Positions 1 through 8,129 of a DNA stretch of 59,908 nucleotides are shown here, in pieces. The notes under the pieces are model-generated. The model had not been told where the DNA came from, made no database searches, and worked only from the letters and a program-made list of their open reading frames with translations. This stretch comes from Acidimicrobiales bacterium (GTDB taxonomy: Bacteria > Actinomycetota > Acidimicrobiia > Acidimicrobiales > Ilumatobacteraceae): NCBI GenBank assembly GCA_030828465.1, contig JAURCL010000008.1, forward strand, positions 1 through 59,908, in the 5' to 3' direction. A program made the translations under genes and the position numbers. The first letter of the stretch is position 1, and each line of letters starts with the position of its first letter.

Positions 1-1
1 T

Positions 2-259
2 GAACTCGGCGAGTTCAAAGACGGAGCGTTCCGGATCGCGATCAACGCTGGCGCGCCGATCCTGCCGCTCGCGGTCCACGGCACTCGGACCGCGCTGGTG
101 AAACATGACTGGAGGTTCGGTCGGAGCACGGCCACCGTGCGGGTCCTCGATCCGATCCCGACCGACGGTCTCACGACAGCCGACGTCGACGATCTTCGCG
201 AACGAGTACGAGCGATGATCGACGGCGCGCGACACGACCTCGCTGCCTCCGGGGCTTAG
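2..259 (+). CDS. PlsC-like lysophospholipid acyltransferase, C-terminal part
   Basis: The gene runs off the left edge; only about 85 C-terminal residues are present. The visible start reads GEFKDGAFRIA followed by AGAPILPLAVHGT. This matches the third and fourth conserved blocks of the PlsC/LPLAT family (FKxGAF...A...G.PIxPxA), which binds the glycerophosphate acceptor. The catalytic HX4D block would lie upstream, outside the window. Known family role: transfer of an acyl group to lysophosphatidic acid or a related acceptor at the inner membrane face. The stop is only 8 nt before the following MFS gene, so the two are probably co-transcribed. The exact substrate cannot be told from this fragment. 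Confidence 0.75.
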   Translation, partial: ELGEFKDGAFRIAINAGAPILPLAVHGTRTALVKHDWRFGRSTATVRVLDPIPTDGLTTADVDDLRERVRAMIDGARHDLAASGA

Positions 260-267
260 GCCAAGCC

Positions 268-1374
268 GTGTTCCAGACCCCGCTCAGGGCGCTTGCCACC
301 CTTCGACCGAACGTCCCGGCCGTCGTCCTCGTCGCCTCCGCGGTGAGCACGGTCGTGTTCACCTCGACCCCCTTCCTCATCCCGGGTCTCGCCGATTCAG
401 AGGGTGTTCCGGTTGGTCGGGTCGGGCTCATCTCGACGCTGCAACTCGGAGGTTTCGTGGTCTCGTCGTGGGGTGCCGGCCGGCTGTTCCGGCCACGCCG
501 GAGGGTGATGGTGGTGGCGATCATCCTCGGGCTTCTCGCGAATGTCGCCTCGGGCCTCGTCGATTTCCCGGCGCTGTTGCCCCTTCGCTTCCTCGCCGGC
601 ATCTCACTCGGAACGATCGCGTGGATCTCCTGGTCCGAGGTGTTCGGCGACGACGATCGAACCGGTGACATCGCGGTGATCGGACCGGTGGTCGGGAGCA
701 TCGCGTCGCCGATCGTCGCCTCAGTCATCGATTTGTCGGGTCCGAGCCAGCTCTTCTTCCTGCTCGGCGCGCTCCACCTCGTGCCGCTGGCGTTCATCCG
801 CACCGCGCAGTTCGCGGCTCCGCATCGGCCGCGTTCGGAACGGCACCGGCCGGCACCGGCTGCTCTGGTGCTGTTGCTCGCTCTCGGCCTGCTCACGCTC
901 GGTGGAAACTCGGTGTTCGTGTTCGCGGGAGCGGTCGGCTCCGGCGATATTGGTTTCAGCCCGATCACAGTCGCCTTCGTGTTCTCGCTGAACTCGCTCG
1001 CGAGCATCCCGTCGGCTCGGCGCCGTGGACCGCATCGTCATGCCGGTTTCTGGACCGGGGTCACGGCCGCGATGGCGGTGCTGGTCGCCTCGATCCACCA
1101 TCCGATCGTGTTCGTTCTCGCGCTCGTTGTGTGGGGCTACGCCTTCTGGATGGGCGTACCCGCGGCGTTCGCACTGTTGGCGCGCAACTCGCGGTATCCG
1201 GCGGAGCGCGCAGGTGACTCCCAGGCATATATGGCGCTCGGTCGGGTCATCGGCCCCTTGCTCGGCGGGGCGCTCTACGAGTTGCACCCGACGATGCTCG
1301 GCGTGGTCGGTGGAGGGGTGATGGCCCTCGCCGCCGCCACCTTCGCCGTCGTGGATCGCCGCACGCCGGCCTGA
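268..1374 (+). CDS. MFS transporter
   Basis: A 368-residue, very hydrophobic protein with roughly ten to twelve membrane segments, beginning with a GTG codon 8 nt after the preceding acyltransferase stop. Basic loops (RLFRPRRRV near residue 75 and a RPRSERHRP stretch near the middle) alternate with hydrophobic stretches, as in the two six-helix halves of the major facilitator superfamily. The central basic loop separates the halves. It is slightly short for a 12-helix MFS carrier. The family moves small solutes by proton-coupled exchange across the cytoplasmic membrane. Nothing in the sequence fixes a substrate. Context suggests one transcription unit with the acyltransferase, but no functional link is evident. 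Confidence 0.7.
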   Translation: MFQTPLRALATLRPNVPAVVLVASAVSTVVFTSTPFLIPGLADSEGVPVGRVGLISTLQLGGFVVSSWGAGRLFRPRRRVMVVAIILGLLANVASGLVDFPALLPLRFLAGISLGTIAWISWSEVFGDDDRTGDIAVIGPVVGSIASPIVASVIDLSGPSQLFFLLGALHLVPLAFIRTAQFAAPHRPRSERHRPAPAALVLLLALGLLTLGGNSVFVFAGAVGSGDIGFSPITVAFVFSLNSLASIPSARRRGPHRHAGFWTGVTAAMAVLVASIHHPIVFVLALVVWGYAFWMGVPAAFALLARNSRYPAERAGDSQAYMALGRVIGPLLGGALYELHPTMLGVVGGGVMALAAATFAVVDRRTPA

Positions 1375-1394
1375 GGGAGCGCTCGGGCCGCCGG

Positions 1395-2048
1395 TCAGCT
1401 CCGGCGTTCCAAGACCCTGAGCGAGCCGACGGCATCGATCTCGGTGAAGTCACCGGAGTCGAGCGCCGGACGGTAGATGCGCTCATAGGGAGGCCGTCCA
1501 CCGGCGGCCGGATCGGGATGCACGTCGTGGATCGCGAGCAGCCCACGAGGTGCCACGAGTGGAATCCACGTCTCGGCATCGACGCGCGCCTCTTCGTCGC
1601 CGTGACCGCCGTCGATGAAGATCATCGAGGCACCTGAGCGAAGCAGTCCACCAACGGTGGCAGAGCGGCCGACGATGACGGTGACGAACTCCTCCACTCC
1701 GGCCGACTCCAAGGTGTGCCGGAGGTGCGGAAGAGTGTCCATCCGACCAGTGCGGGGGTCAACCACCGAAGGGTCGTGGTGTTCCCACCCGGGCTGGATC
1801 TCCTCCGAACCCCGATGATGGTCAACGGTCACGACATGACCGCCAGCGACGCGGGCCGCGTCAGCGAGCCAGAGCGTCGACCGTCCGCAGTAGGAGCCGA
1901 CCTCGATGATCGGCGTTCTGCCCACCCGGGTCAGCGCCTCGATTCCCCAGCGACGAAGCGCGACACCTTCAGAATCGGGCATGAATCCCCGGGTGGAGGT
2001 GATCACCGCGGTGAGTTGAGCGTCGATCGGAGGAGGCTCGCCGAGCAT
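1395..2048 (-). CDS. class I SAM-dependent methyltransferase (family 24-like)
   Basis: A 217-residue Rossmann-fold protein. Residues 48-58 (IEVGSYCGRST) form the SAM-binding motif I, TVDHHRG near 74-80 is the acidic motif II region, and FIDGGHGDEEA near residue 140 matches the metal or cap region seen in the Methyltransf_24 group. These proteins typically methylate small molecules or sugars, often in glycan or natural-product loci; the substrate here is unknown. Longer frames reach 2096 or 2108, but I chose the ATG at 2048 because a TATGCT hexamer sits exactly 6 nt upstream (2055-2060). That is the leaderless promoter spacing used by many genes here, and it leaves room for the divergent tesB promoter. 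Confidence 0.75.
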   Translation of the reverse strand: MLGEPPPIDAQLTAVITSTRGFMPDSEGVALRRWGIEALTRVGRTPIIEVGSYCGRSTLWLADAARVAGGHVVTVDHHRGSEEIQPGWEHHDPSVVDPRTGRMDTLPHLRHTLESAGVEEFVTVIVGRSATVGGLLRSGASMIFIDGGHGDEEARVDAETWIPLVAPRGLLAIHDVHPDPAAGGRPPYERIYRPALDSGDFTEIDAVGSLRVLERRS

Positions 2049-2061
2049 ACGCCGAGCATAC
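2040..2061. repeat. 11-bp tandem duplication over the methyltransferase start
   Basis: The 11-mer gccgagcatac occurs twice head to tail. On the minus strand each copy contains TATGCT. The upstream copy supplies the -10-like hexamer and the downstream copy supplies the ATG start codon of the methyltransferase gene. Confidence 0.8.
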
Positions 2062-2102
2062 GGCGCTGTCCTGAATCGGGTCCGAGGTGACAACATGGCG
2101 TC

Positions 2103-2954
2103 GTGCAAGACGACGTGGATGCCCTAGTACGACTCCTCGACCTCGAACCGATCGAGGTGAACCTCTTCCGCGGTGTCTCTCCTGATGAGGACCGTCAACG
2201 AGTGTTCGGCGGGCAGGTCGCCGGTCAGGCGCTCGTCGCCTCGGCTCGCACCGTCGAGGAGCCGGGGCGCATGGTGCACTCCCTGCACGCCTACTTCCTC
2301 CGCCCGGGCGATCCGAAAGCGCCGATCCTCTACGAGGTTGACCGCATCAGGGACGGCCGCAGTTTCTCCACCCGACGGGTGGTCGCCATCCAGCACGGTC
2401 GGGCCATCTTCAACTTGCAGGCGAGTTTCCACGATCACGAAGCCGGTTTCGACTACCAGCCCCAACCACGCGATGATGTTCCCGAACCGGAGTCCCTTCC
2501 CGATTTCAAGACCCGGATGGAACCGCATCGAGAGCGACTCGGCCAATGGCTCGATCTTCCGCGGCCGATCGATACCCGCTACGTCAACGGCGATCCCATG
2601 TCGCGCTCAGGTCAGCGCTCGTCCTCGCAGTTGGTGTGGATGCGCGCCGATGGACGTCTTCCCGACGACCCGGTTCTCCACGCCTGCGTCGTCACCTACG
2701 CGAGTGACATGACCCTGCTCGACACGACCCTGCTCCCTCACGGTCGCTCCTATTTCGACGGTGTGCAGATGGCGAGTCTCGATCACGCGATGTGGTTCCA
2801 TCGCCCGTTCCGCGCCGACGAGTGGATGCTCTACGAGCAGCGTGCGATCTCGAGTTCCTCCGCGCGGGGTCTCGCGGCGGGTTCCATCTACACCAAGGAC
2901 GGCGAGCTGGCAGTGAACGTCTCACAGGAGGGACTCATCCGTCCGACTTCCTGA
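2103..2954 (+). CDS. tesB: acyl-CoA thioesterase II
   Basis: A 283-residue double-hotdog thioesterase that hydrolyses acyl-CoA to free fatty acid and CoA in the cytoplasm. The N-terminal hotdog carries RVFGGQVAGQAL (residues 33-44) and the HSLHAYFLRPGD block (59-70). The C-terminal hotdog carries the catalytic network: Asp202 in SDMTLLD, Ser225 in ASLDHAMWFHRPF at the place of the E. coli Thr228, and Gln275 in SQEGLIR. Length agrees with E. coli TesB (286). The GTG start is preceded by CAACAT at 6 nt, a weaker leaderless-type signal. It diverges from the methyltransferase and converges on mreB, whose stop is 15 nt away. Confidence 0.93.
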   Translation: MQDDVDALVRLLDLEPIEVNLFRGVSPDEDRQRVFGGQVAGQALVASARTVEEPGRMVHSLHAYFLRPGDPKAPILYEVDRIRDGRSFSTRRVVAIQHGRAIFNLQASFHDHEAGFDYQPQPRDDVPEPESLPDFKTRMEPHRERLGQWLDLPRPIDTRYVNGDPMSRSGQRSSSQLVWMRADGRLPDDPVLHACVVTYASDMTLLDTTLLPHGRSYFDGVQMASLDHAMWFHRPFRADEWMLYEQRAISSSSARGLAAGSIYTKDGELAVNVSQEGLIRPTS

Positions 2955-2969
2955 GCGTCTCGGCTCACG

Positions 2970-3989
2970 TCAGCGCCGGGCCCCCATGAACATCCCCTTG
3001 AGGTCGTCATAGTGCTCGATCACGTGTCCGGCTCCGAGGACGACCGCTTCGAGGGGGACCTTCGACATGCGGACGGGCACCTGGGTCTCGCGCTCGATTC
3101 TCGATGCGAGGCCTCGCAGCAGCCCGCCACCTCCAACGAGGTACATCCCGCGCACGAGGAAGTCTTGGGACAACTCGGGTGGCGCCTTCGAGAGGCATCG
3201 CGTGACCGAGGTGATGATCGATGACACGGGGTCCTCGATCGCCGCTCGGATCTCCTCGGGAGTGAGTTCGACGGTCTTTGGCAGCCCGGAGGTGAGATCG
3301 CGACCTCGCACCTCGGCGGGAACCTCGTCGTCGGTGGCGTCGGCCGATCCGATGGCCAACTTGATCTTCTCGGCGGTCTGGTCGCCGATGGCGATGCCGT
3401 GCTCGCGGCGGATGTGGCTTTGGATTGCGGAGTCGATGTCGAAGGAGCCGACCCGCACGGCTTCGAGGGCGACGATGCCGCCGAGGGAGATAACAGCGGT
3501 CTCGGTGGTGCCTCCACCGATGTCGATGACCATGTTGCCAACCGGTTCGTCGATCGGAAGGTCAGCGCCGATCGCGGCCGCCATGGGCTGCTCGATGAGG
3601 TTCGCATCGGCAGCGCCGGCCCGACGCGCGGCATCGGTCACGGCGCGGCGCTCGACTTCGGTGATGGCCGAGGGCACGCAGATGACGACCTTCGGGCGGG
3701 TGAAGCGACTCACCCCGACCCGTTGGAGCAGGAGTCGGATCATCCGCTCGGTGATCTCGAAGTCGGTGATCGCACCACCCCGAAGGGGTCGGACCGCGAC
3801 GATGTAGCCGGGGGTTCGCCCGATCATCTGCCAGGCCTCGCGACCGGTGGCGAGCACCTCGCCGGTCTGGCGGTTGAGGGCGATGACGGTGGGCTCGTTG
3901 AGGACGATCCCGCGTCCTTTCATGTAGACGAGCGTGTTGGCCGTGCCGAGGTCGATCGCGAGGTCACGAGCCACGGTGACCGTCCTCAT
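2970..3989 (-). CDS. mreB: rod shape-determining protein MreB
   Basis: A 339-residue actin-like ATPase. The phosphate 1 motif DLGTANTLVY is at residues 13-22, VIDIGGGTTETAVISLGG forms phosphate 2, and the C-terminal LVGGGGLLRGL block is the adenosine site. MreB polymerises under the membrane and guides lateral peptidoglycan synthesis. A longer frame to 4034 exists, but the ATG at 3989 gives the normal MreB N terminus. The gene overlaps the preceding small membrane gene by 26 nt and is the last gene of a moaE-membrane protein-mreB unit. The usual partners mreC, mreD and rodA are not in the window, which is unusual for an mreB locus but seen in genomes with Mbl-type copies. Confidence 0.93.
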   Translation of the reverse strand: MRTVTVARDLAIDLGTANTLVYMKGRGIVLNEPTVIALNRQTGEVLATGREAWQMIGRTPGYIVAVRPLRGGAITDFEITERMIRLLLQRVGVSRFTRPKVVICVPSAITEVERRAVTDAARRAGAADANLIEQPMAAAIGADLPIDEPVGNMVIDIGGGTTETAVISLGGIVALEAVRVGSFDIDSAIQSHIRREHGIAIGDQTAEKIKLAIGSADATDDEVPAEVRGRDLTSGLPKTVELTPEEIRAAIEDPVSSIITSVTRCLSKAPPELSQDFLVRGMYLVGGGGLLRGLASRIERETQVPVRMSKVPLEAVVLGAGHVIEHYDDLKGMFMGARR

Positions 3990-4203
3990 CGGATTCGTCG
4001 TCCCCCGGGAGCGATTGGTCGCCCTCGTCTCCATCGGGGTCGAGCTCGCGGATGCGCTCCGTCACACCGCGCCGGGCCTCGGGCGACAGCGCGTCGATCT
4101 GACGCTGGAAGGAGGCGACCGTGTCGCGTCGGCGGCGCAGGTTGATGCCGACCGCGATGACGAGGGTGCCGACGATGACGGCGACGATGATCCAGGACGC
4201 CAT
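3964..4203 (-). CDS. small single-pass membrane protein
   Basis: A 79-residue protein of unknown function. Residues 3-20 (SWIIVAVIVGTLVIAVGI) form one membrane helix, followed by a positively charged stop-transfer RRRR and a cytoplasmic tail. The tail has a short helical segment around FQRQIDALSPEARRGVTERI and ends in an acidic run. The start lies 11 nt after the moaE stop with a GAGGTAG Shine-Dalgarno-like stretch, and the 3' end overlaps the mreB start by 26 nt, which suggests translational coupling. Position before mreB hints at a role at the envelope, but no family was recognised. Confidence 0.65.
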   Translation of the reverse strand: MASWIIVAVIVGTLVIAVGINLRRRRDTVASFQRQIDALSPEARRGVTERIRELDPDGDEGDQSLPGDDESDEDGHRGS

Positions 4204-4214
4204 CGTCAGCTACC

Positions 4215-4697
4215 TCAGCGCTCCGCCGCAGCGACCGACGTCGGCGGGATCGGGGGGTTCGCGCGAGTAGCCCAGTCGGATCCGCCCGACCAGGTCTCGT
4301 GCTTCCAGATGGGGGCGCTCGCCTTGAGGGCATCGATGCCGAACCGAGCCGCTTCGAAGGCCTCGGGTCGGTGGGGGGCGGACACGACGACCACCACGGA
4401 CGACTCACCGAGGGCGAGGGTTCCGACGCGGTGGAGCAGAACGACGCGACCGGCGGTCGGCCACCTCCGACGGAGCTCGGCGACGATCTCCGTGAACTTC
4501 TCGGTCACCTGCTCCTCGTAGGCCTCGTAGGTGAGCGAGGTGACGCCGTCACGGCCGTCGGCGTGGTCGCGGGTGGTTCCGGAGAAGAGCACTACGGCTC
4601 CACAGTCCGGGCGCACCGCCCAGTCGTAGGCCACTCCGATCGGCAGCGGAGACTCGGTCAACCCCAGCCACTCATCACCGGTAGTCGGAGCCCGCAC
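4215..4697 (-). CDS. moaE: molybdopterin synthase catalytic subunit MoaE
   Basis: A 160-residue MoaE-family protein, the large subunit that with thiocarboxylated MoaD converts cyclic pyranopterin monophosphate to molybdopterin. The core reads PDCGAVVLFSGTTRDHADG (30-48), LTYEAYEEQ (56-63) and DALKASAPIWKHE (122-134). Lys125 and Lys132 match the two active-site lysines of E. coli MoaE. No moaD or other molybdenum cofactor gene is adjacent. The GTG start has TACAGT 6 nt upstream (4704-4709) and no Shine-Dalgarno, so it appears leaderless. It heads the transcription unit that ends in mreB. Confidence 0.9.
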   Translation of the reverse strand: MRAPTTGDEWLGLTESPLPIGVAYDWAVRPDCGAVVLFSGTTRDHADGRDGVTSLTYEAYEEQVTEKFTEIVAELRRRWPTAGRVVLLHRVGTLALGESSVVVVVSAPHRPEAFEAARFGIDALKASAPIWKHETWSGGSDWATRANPPIPPTSVAAAER

Positions 4698-4730
4698 ACG
4701 AGCACTGTAGCCCTCGGCCCGGTCAGGCGA

Positions 4731-5717
4731 TCAGCGACGGCGCGGGCGCAGGAGCCGAAGCAGGGAGAGGGTGAGCACGATCACGGTGACCACCCCGGCC
4801 CCGAGAGCGACCTCCTGACGGCGTTTCGGCGTGACCGACGACCACCAGGCTCCCTCGGTGCCCTCGACGAACACCTGCTCGTTGGTCACCGTCGGTTCCC
4901 ACCCCAGCGCTCGGAGACGGTCGTTGGCCACCACCCAAAACGACCTGGTGTAGGCATCGAGACCCGGGGGGATCGGGCCCCGCTGGAGTCGCCAGGTCAA
5001 CGAGGTGATCACCTCGACCGCCCGTTCGGAAAGCGGGAGGCGGAGTCGACCGCCCCCGAGGGCGCGCACCCGATCACCGGGCACCCAGCCGTCGGGGGCC
5101 ACGTTGACGACGCCGTCGGCGCGCTCGATGGCGCAGCGGACGACCGCGCTGGCGAGATCGTCGATGTGTACGAACTGGGCCCCCGGGTCCTCGCGACCGA
5201 GCCGTCGTCCGTAGCCCGCGGCGAGGGCCCGCGCGAGGGCCGAGGTCCCGCCGAGGGGGCCATGCCCGCCGCTCATCACCACAGCGGGGCGGAGCACGCT
5301 CACCGACCGGTCGGTGCCGGCTCTCCGCCAGTCGTCGACGGCGAGTTCCACTCCGGCGAGCTGTCGAGCGAACACGAAGTCATGCTCGGGTCGGAGGATC
5401 GCCGTCTCAGTGAGAGGAACGGGATTGTTCCGATAGGCGCCGTAGACCAGGGCGGAGGAGACGAGCACGAGATGCGTCGGTGATCGTCGGACGAGCTCGT
5501 CGAGGAGCTCGTCTCCGAAACTGGTGACACTGGCCGAACGCGCGCCGATCCGGTCGTGATCGCCAACCTCGAGATCGACGACGACGTCCACCGGCCCATC
5601 GGCGGCGTCACCGTCAACGACCGACAGGTCGCGACGGTCCGCGAGCAGCCGGGTCACCCGTTCTCCGAGCGCCCCGTCATCGCCGCGAACGAGCACGGTG
5701 GTCACACGATCCGACAT
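4731..5717 (-). CDS. NAD-dependent epimerase/dehydratase-like protein with C-terminal membrane anchor
   Basis: A 328-residue extended-SDR-like protein. Residues 8-18 carry a GxxGxxG nucleotide loop (GDDGALG), and SSALVYGAY is the conserved block after the active-site strand. At the place of the catalytic YxxxK the sequence reads FVFAR, so both the tyrosine and the lysine appear replaced. The last 25 residues form a hydrophobic helix ending in RLLRPRRR, which would anchor the domain to the membrane. Known relatives act on nucleotide sugars or as electron-transport complex chaperones. With the changed motif, a binding or structural role is as likely as catalysis. It diverges from the zincin-like gene at 5760. 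Confidence 0.65.
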   Translation of the reverse strand: MSDRVTTVLVRGDDGALGERVTRLLADRRDLSVVDGDAADGPVDVVVDLEVGDHDRIGARSASVTSFGDELLDELVRRSPTHLVLVSSALVYGAYRNNPVPLTETAILRPEHDFVFARQLAGVELAVDDWRRAGTDRSVSVLRPAVVMSGGHGPLGGTSALARALAAGYGRRLGREDPGAQFVHIDDLASAVVRCAIERADGVVNVAPDGWVPGDRVRALGGGRLRLPLSERAVEVITSLTWRLQRGPIPPGLDAYTRSFWVVANDRLRALGWEPTVTNEQVFVEGTEGAWWSSVTPKRRQEVALGAGVVTVIVLTLSLLRLLRPRRR

Positions 5718-5746
5718 CCCGGGGGGACGCTAGCCCTCGACCCACG

Positions 5747-5752
5747 TAACAT
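5747..5752 (+). promoter_or_regulatory. -10 hexamer of a leaderless promoter for the zincin-like gene
   Basis: TAACAT lies 7 nt before the ATG at 5760 with no Shine-Dalgarno between. On the opposite strand TAGCGT lies 9 nt before the epimerase ATG. Confidence 0.6.
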
Positions 5753-5759
5753 CGTCCCG

Positions 5760-6923
5760 ATGGCTGACCCGCCCGAGCCGACACCAGATGATCCCTTCTC
5801 GGGCATGCCGTTGTTCGGCGACCTGTCGCGAATGCTGGCGAACCAGGGCCCGATCAACTGGGACGCCGCCCGTCAGTTCGCCGTGCTGAGCGCGACCGGC
5901 GGCACACCGGAGGTGAACGTCGACCCCTCCGCGCGCATGTCCTTCGAGGGGCTGACACCGATCGCCGCCATGCAGGTGAGCGACGTGACCGGGGTCGACT
6001 GCACCGGGGTACGGCCCGAGCTCGTCACCCCCGGGGCCTGGGCCGCCAACACCCTCGATGCCTACAAGCCGCTGTTCACCGACCTCGCCACCTCGCTCTC
6101 GGCGCCCCCTGGCGAGACCCCGACCGACCCGATGGGGCAGATGTTCGCTGGCCTCTCCAAGATGATGGGGCCGGCGATGCTCGGGATGGCGGTGGGCTCG
6201 ATGGTCGGTGACCTCGCCAGCCGCGCCTTCGGCACGCGCGACCTGCCGATTCCCCGGGGCAACGACCGGGTCGAGCTGGTGCCGACGACGATTGACGCCT
6301 TCGCCGCCGACTGGTCGATCGGGCTCGAGCAGATGCGCCTGTGGGTGCTCACCCAGGAGCTCGCCGGTTGGGTTGTCGGCACCCGCACCGGTCTCCGCGA
6401 GCAACTGCTCACCCTGGTGCGACGCCATGTCGGTGGATTCCGTCCCGACCCGGAGGCCGTCACCGAGCGACTGAGTGGGCTCGACATGACCGCGGGCGAC
6501 CCGATGGCCGCTCTCCAGGAGGCGCTCGGCGACCCCGAGGTCCTGCTCGGCGCCGTGCGCTCACCCGATCAACTCGAACTCGAACCCTGGCTCGATGCCG
6601 CAGTCGCGGCCGTCGTCGGCCTGACCGACTGGTTCGTCGACGCGGTCGCCGTCCGAGTGGTCGGCGGTGAGGCGCTCAGCATCTCCGAGGCGGTCCGTCG
6701 TCGACGCAGCGACACCGACCCGGCCGATGTGTTCATCCAGCGGCTCCTCGGCATCCGGGTCGACCACGACCAGGTGTCCATCGGCAAGAACTTCGTGCAG
6801 GGCGTGGTCGACCGAGCCGGTGAGGACGCGATCGGTCTGCTGCTCGCCCATGACGAGCCACTGCCGACACCCAATGAGATCGGCGCGCCGGGGCTCTGGC
6901 TCGCCCGGCTCACCGGCGAGTGA
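5760..6923 (+). CDS. zincin_2/DUF2342-like protein lacking a zinc motif
   Basis: A 387-residue protein resembling the actinobacterial zincin_2 (DUF2342) family, members of which are annotated as zinc-dependent metalloproteases or F420-biosynthesis-associated proteins. The overall layout fits: an acidic N terminus, a central hydrophobic stretch (MMGPAMLGMAVGSMVGDLAS), then a helical domain with VRRHVGGFRPDPEAV and an AVVGLTDWFVDAV helix. No HExxH or ExxH occurs anywhere in the translation. The segment expected to hold the ligands reads LTQELAGWVV. It may therefore be a non-catalytic member. The ATG at 5760 was preferred to upstream codons because TAACAT sits 7 nt before it. Family assignment is from pattern memory only. 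Confidence 0.6.
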   Translation: MADPPEPTPDDPFSGMPLFGDLSRMLANQGPINWDAARQFAVLSATGGTPEVNVDPSARMSFEGLTPIAAMQVSDVTGVDCTGVRPELVTPGAWAANTLDAYKPLFTDLATSLSAPPGETPTDPMGQMFAGLSKMMGPAMLGMAVGSMVGDLASRAFGTRDLPIPRGNDRVELVPTTIDAFAADWSIGLEQMRLWVLTQELAGWVVGTRTGLREQLLTLVRRHVGGFRPDPEAVTERLSGLDMTAGDPMAALQEALGDPEVLLGAVRSPDQLELEPWLDAAVAAVVGLTDWFVDAVAVRVVGGEALSISEAVRRRRSDTDPADVFIQRLLGIRVDHDQVSIGKNFVQGVVDRAGEDAIGLLLAHDEPLPTPNEIGAPGLWLARLTGE

Positions 6924-6939
6924 CCCCCCGACGACCGTC

Positions 6940-8085
6940 TCAGTCGTACAAGTAGGCCACGGCGGCGACGCCCGCGACCGCTGCGAGGTAGACGAATCCG
7001 GCGGTTCCCGACACCGAGAGCAACACCGGCAGGGTGGCACCCACCACCCAACCGAACTGGAAACGGGTCTCGTAGCGAGCGAAGGTCTGCCCACGTCCGG
7101 TCTCGGGGCCATCTCGTTGCACGATGCTCTCGAAGGCGAGGCGACCGATCGCCGCGGAGAGGTTCACGGTGCCAGCGAGCACCACGCCAGCGAGTTCCCC
7201 TCCGATCATGATCGCGGCGAGTGCGGCGAGGGTGTCGAGCGTGAGGGCCGTCGCGAGCATGTTCCTCTCGGCGACGAAACGCCGCATGGTCTGGGCGATC
7301 GCATTGCCGAACATGGTGCCGAGCGATCCCGCGCCGACGGCCGCGCCAAGCCACCACGACTCGGCTCCGGTGCCGCGATACCAGAGGGCGAGGTGGAACA
7401 AGGTGAAGCCGGCTGCTGACCGGAGCACAAGCATCGCCACCCAGGCCGTTCGCAGGTCGCCTGACTCGATGTCGTCGTCTCGTCCGAGGGCGGCCGTCTC
7501 GTCGATGAGGCCGTGCGAGACGGGGAGGCTCATCGACCACCAGAACGCGAGGGCGAAGAGCACCGCGCCATAAGCGAGGGTCGGTCCTGACCCGAACAGG
7601 AGCTGCAGCCCGGCGGCGGGAACAACGGCGACCGCTCCGACGAGACCGGCGATCAGTCCGAGTTTGGAGTTGGCCTCGACCAGTTCGGTCTCGCTTCGCA
7701 CCACCGAGGGGACGATCGCCGACTTCGACACCGCGTACGTCTTCTGGAGGACGAGCGCAACGAACACGAGTGGAAAGAGCCAGAGGTCGTCGGTGAACCA
7801 GATCATGGTCAACTGAATGACGAGTCGGGCGAGAGCCGTCATACGGATGACGAGACGCCGACCGCCGCGGACCCGGTCGATCAGCGGCCCGATCATGGGC
7901 GCGACGATCAGGAACGGCGTGAAGCTGACGAGCAGGAACCCGAGCAGGCGCGTTCGCGTACCGTCGAGGTCCACGTCGAAGAAGAAGGAGTCGGCGAGGG
8001 CGACCACCATCGCGGCCTCGCCGGCCATCATCGCGGCATGGGTGCGGGCGAGGTGCTGGAACCTCGATCCGCCGTCGTCACGCAC
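6940..8085 (-). CDS. MFS transporter
   Basis: A 381-residue integral membrane protein with about eleven or twelve hydrophobic helices. The loop LIDRVRGGRRLVIR near residue 70 is the conserved MFS loop 2-3 signature (DRxGRR), followed by LQKTYAVSKSAIVPSVV and NSKLGLIAGLVGAV. This pattern is typical of the MFS_3/enterobactin-exporter-like group. These carriers usually export small molecules; substrate unknown. The frame begins at a GTG with TACCAT 8 nt upstream (8094-8099). It converges with the zincin-like gene (16 nt apart) and lies downstream of, but probably is not part of, the phosphate operon. Confidence 0.75.
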   Translation of the reverse strand: MRDDGGSRFQHLARTHAAMMAGEAAMVVALADSFFFDVDLDGTRTRLLGFLLVSFTPFLIVAPMIGPLIDRVRGGRRLVIRMTALARLVIQLTMIWFTDDLWLFPLVFVALVLQKTYAVSKSAIVPSVVRSETELVEANSKLGLIAGLVGAVAVVPAAGLQLLFGSGPTLAYGAVLFALAFWWSMSLPVSHGLIDETAALGRDDDIESGDLRTAWVAMLVLRSAAGFTLFHLALWYRGTGAESWWLGAAVGAGSLGTMFGNAIAQTMRRFVAERNMLATALTLDTLAALAAIMIGGELAGVVLAGTVNLSAAIGRLAFESIVQRDGPETGRGQTFARYETRFQFGWVVGATLPVLLSVSGTAGFVYLAAVAGVAAVAYLYD

Positions 8086-8129
8086 GGCCGACGATGGTAG
8101 GCGGCGCGCCGCTCGGACGGGTGGTGGGC

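Noticed and set aside
4299-5483. A 394-codon plus-strand frame
   Set aside because: Antisense to moaE and the epimerase-like gene, low complexity, and no start signals.
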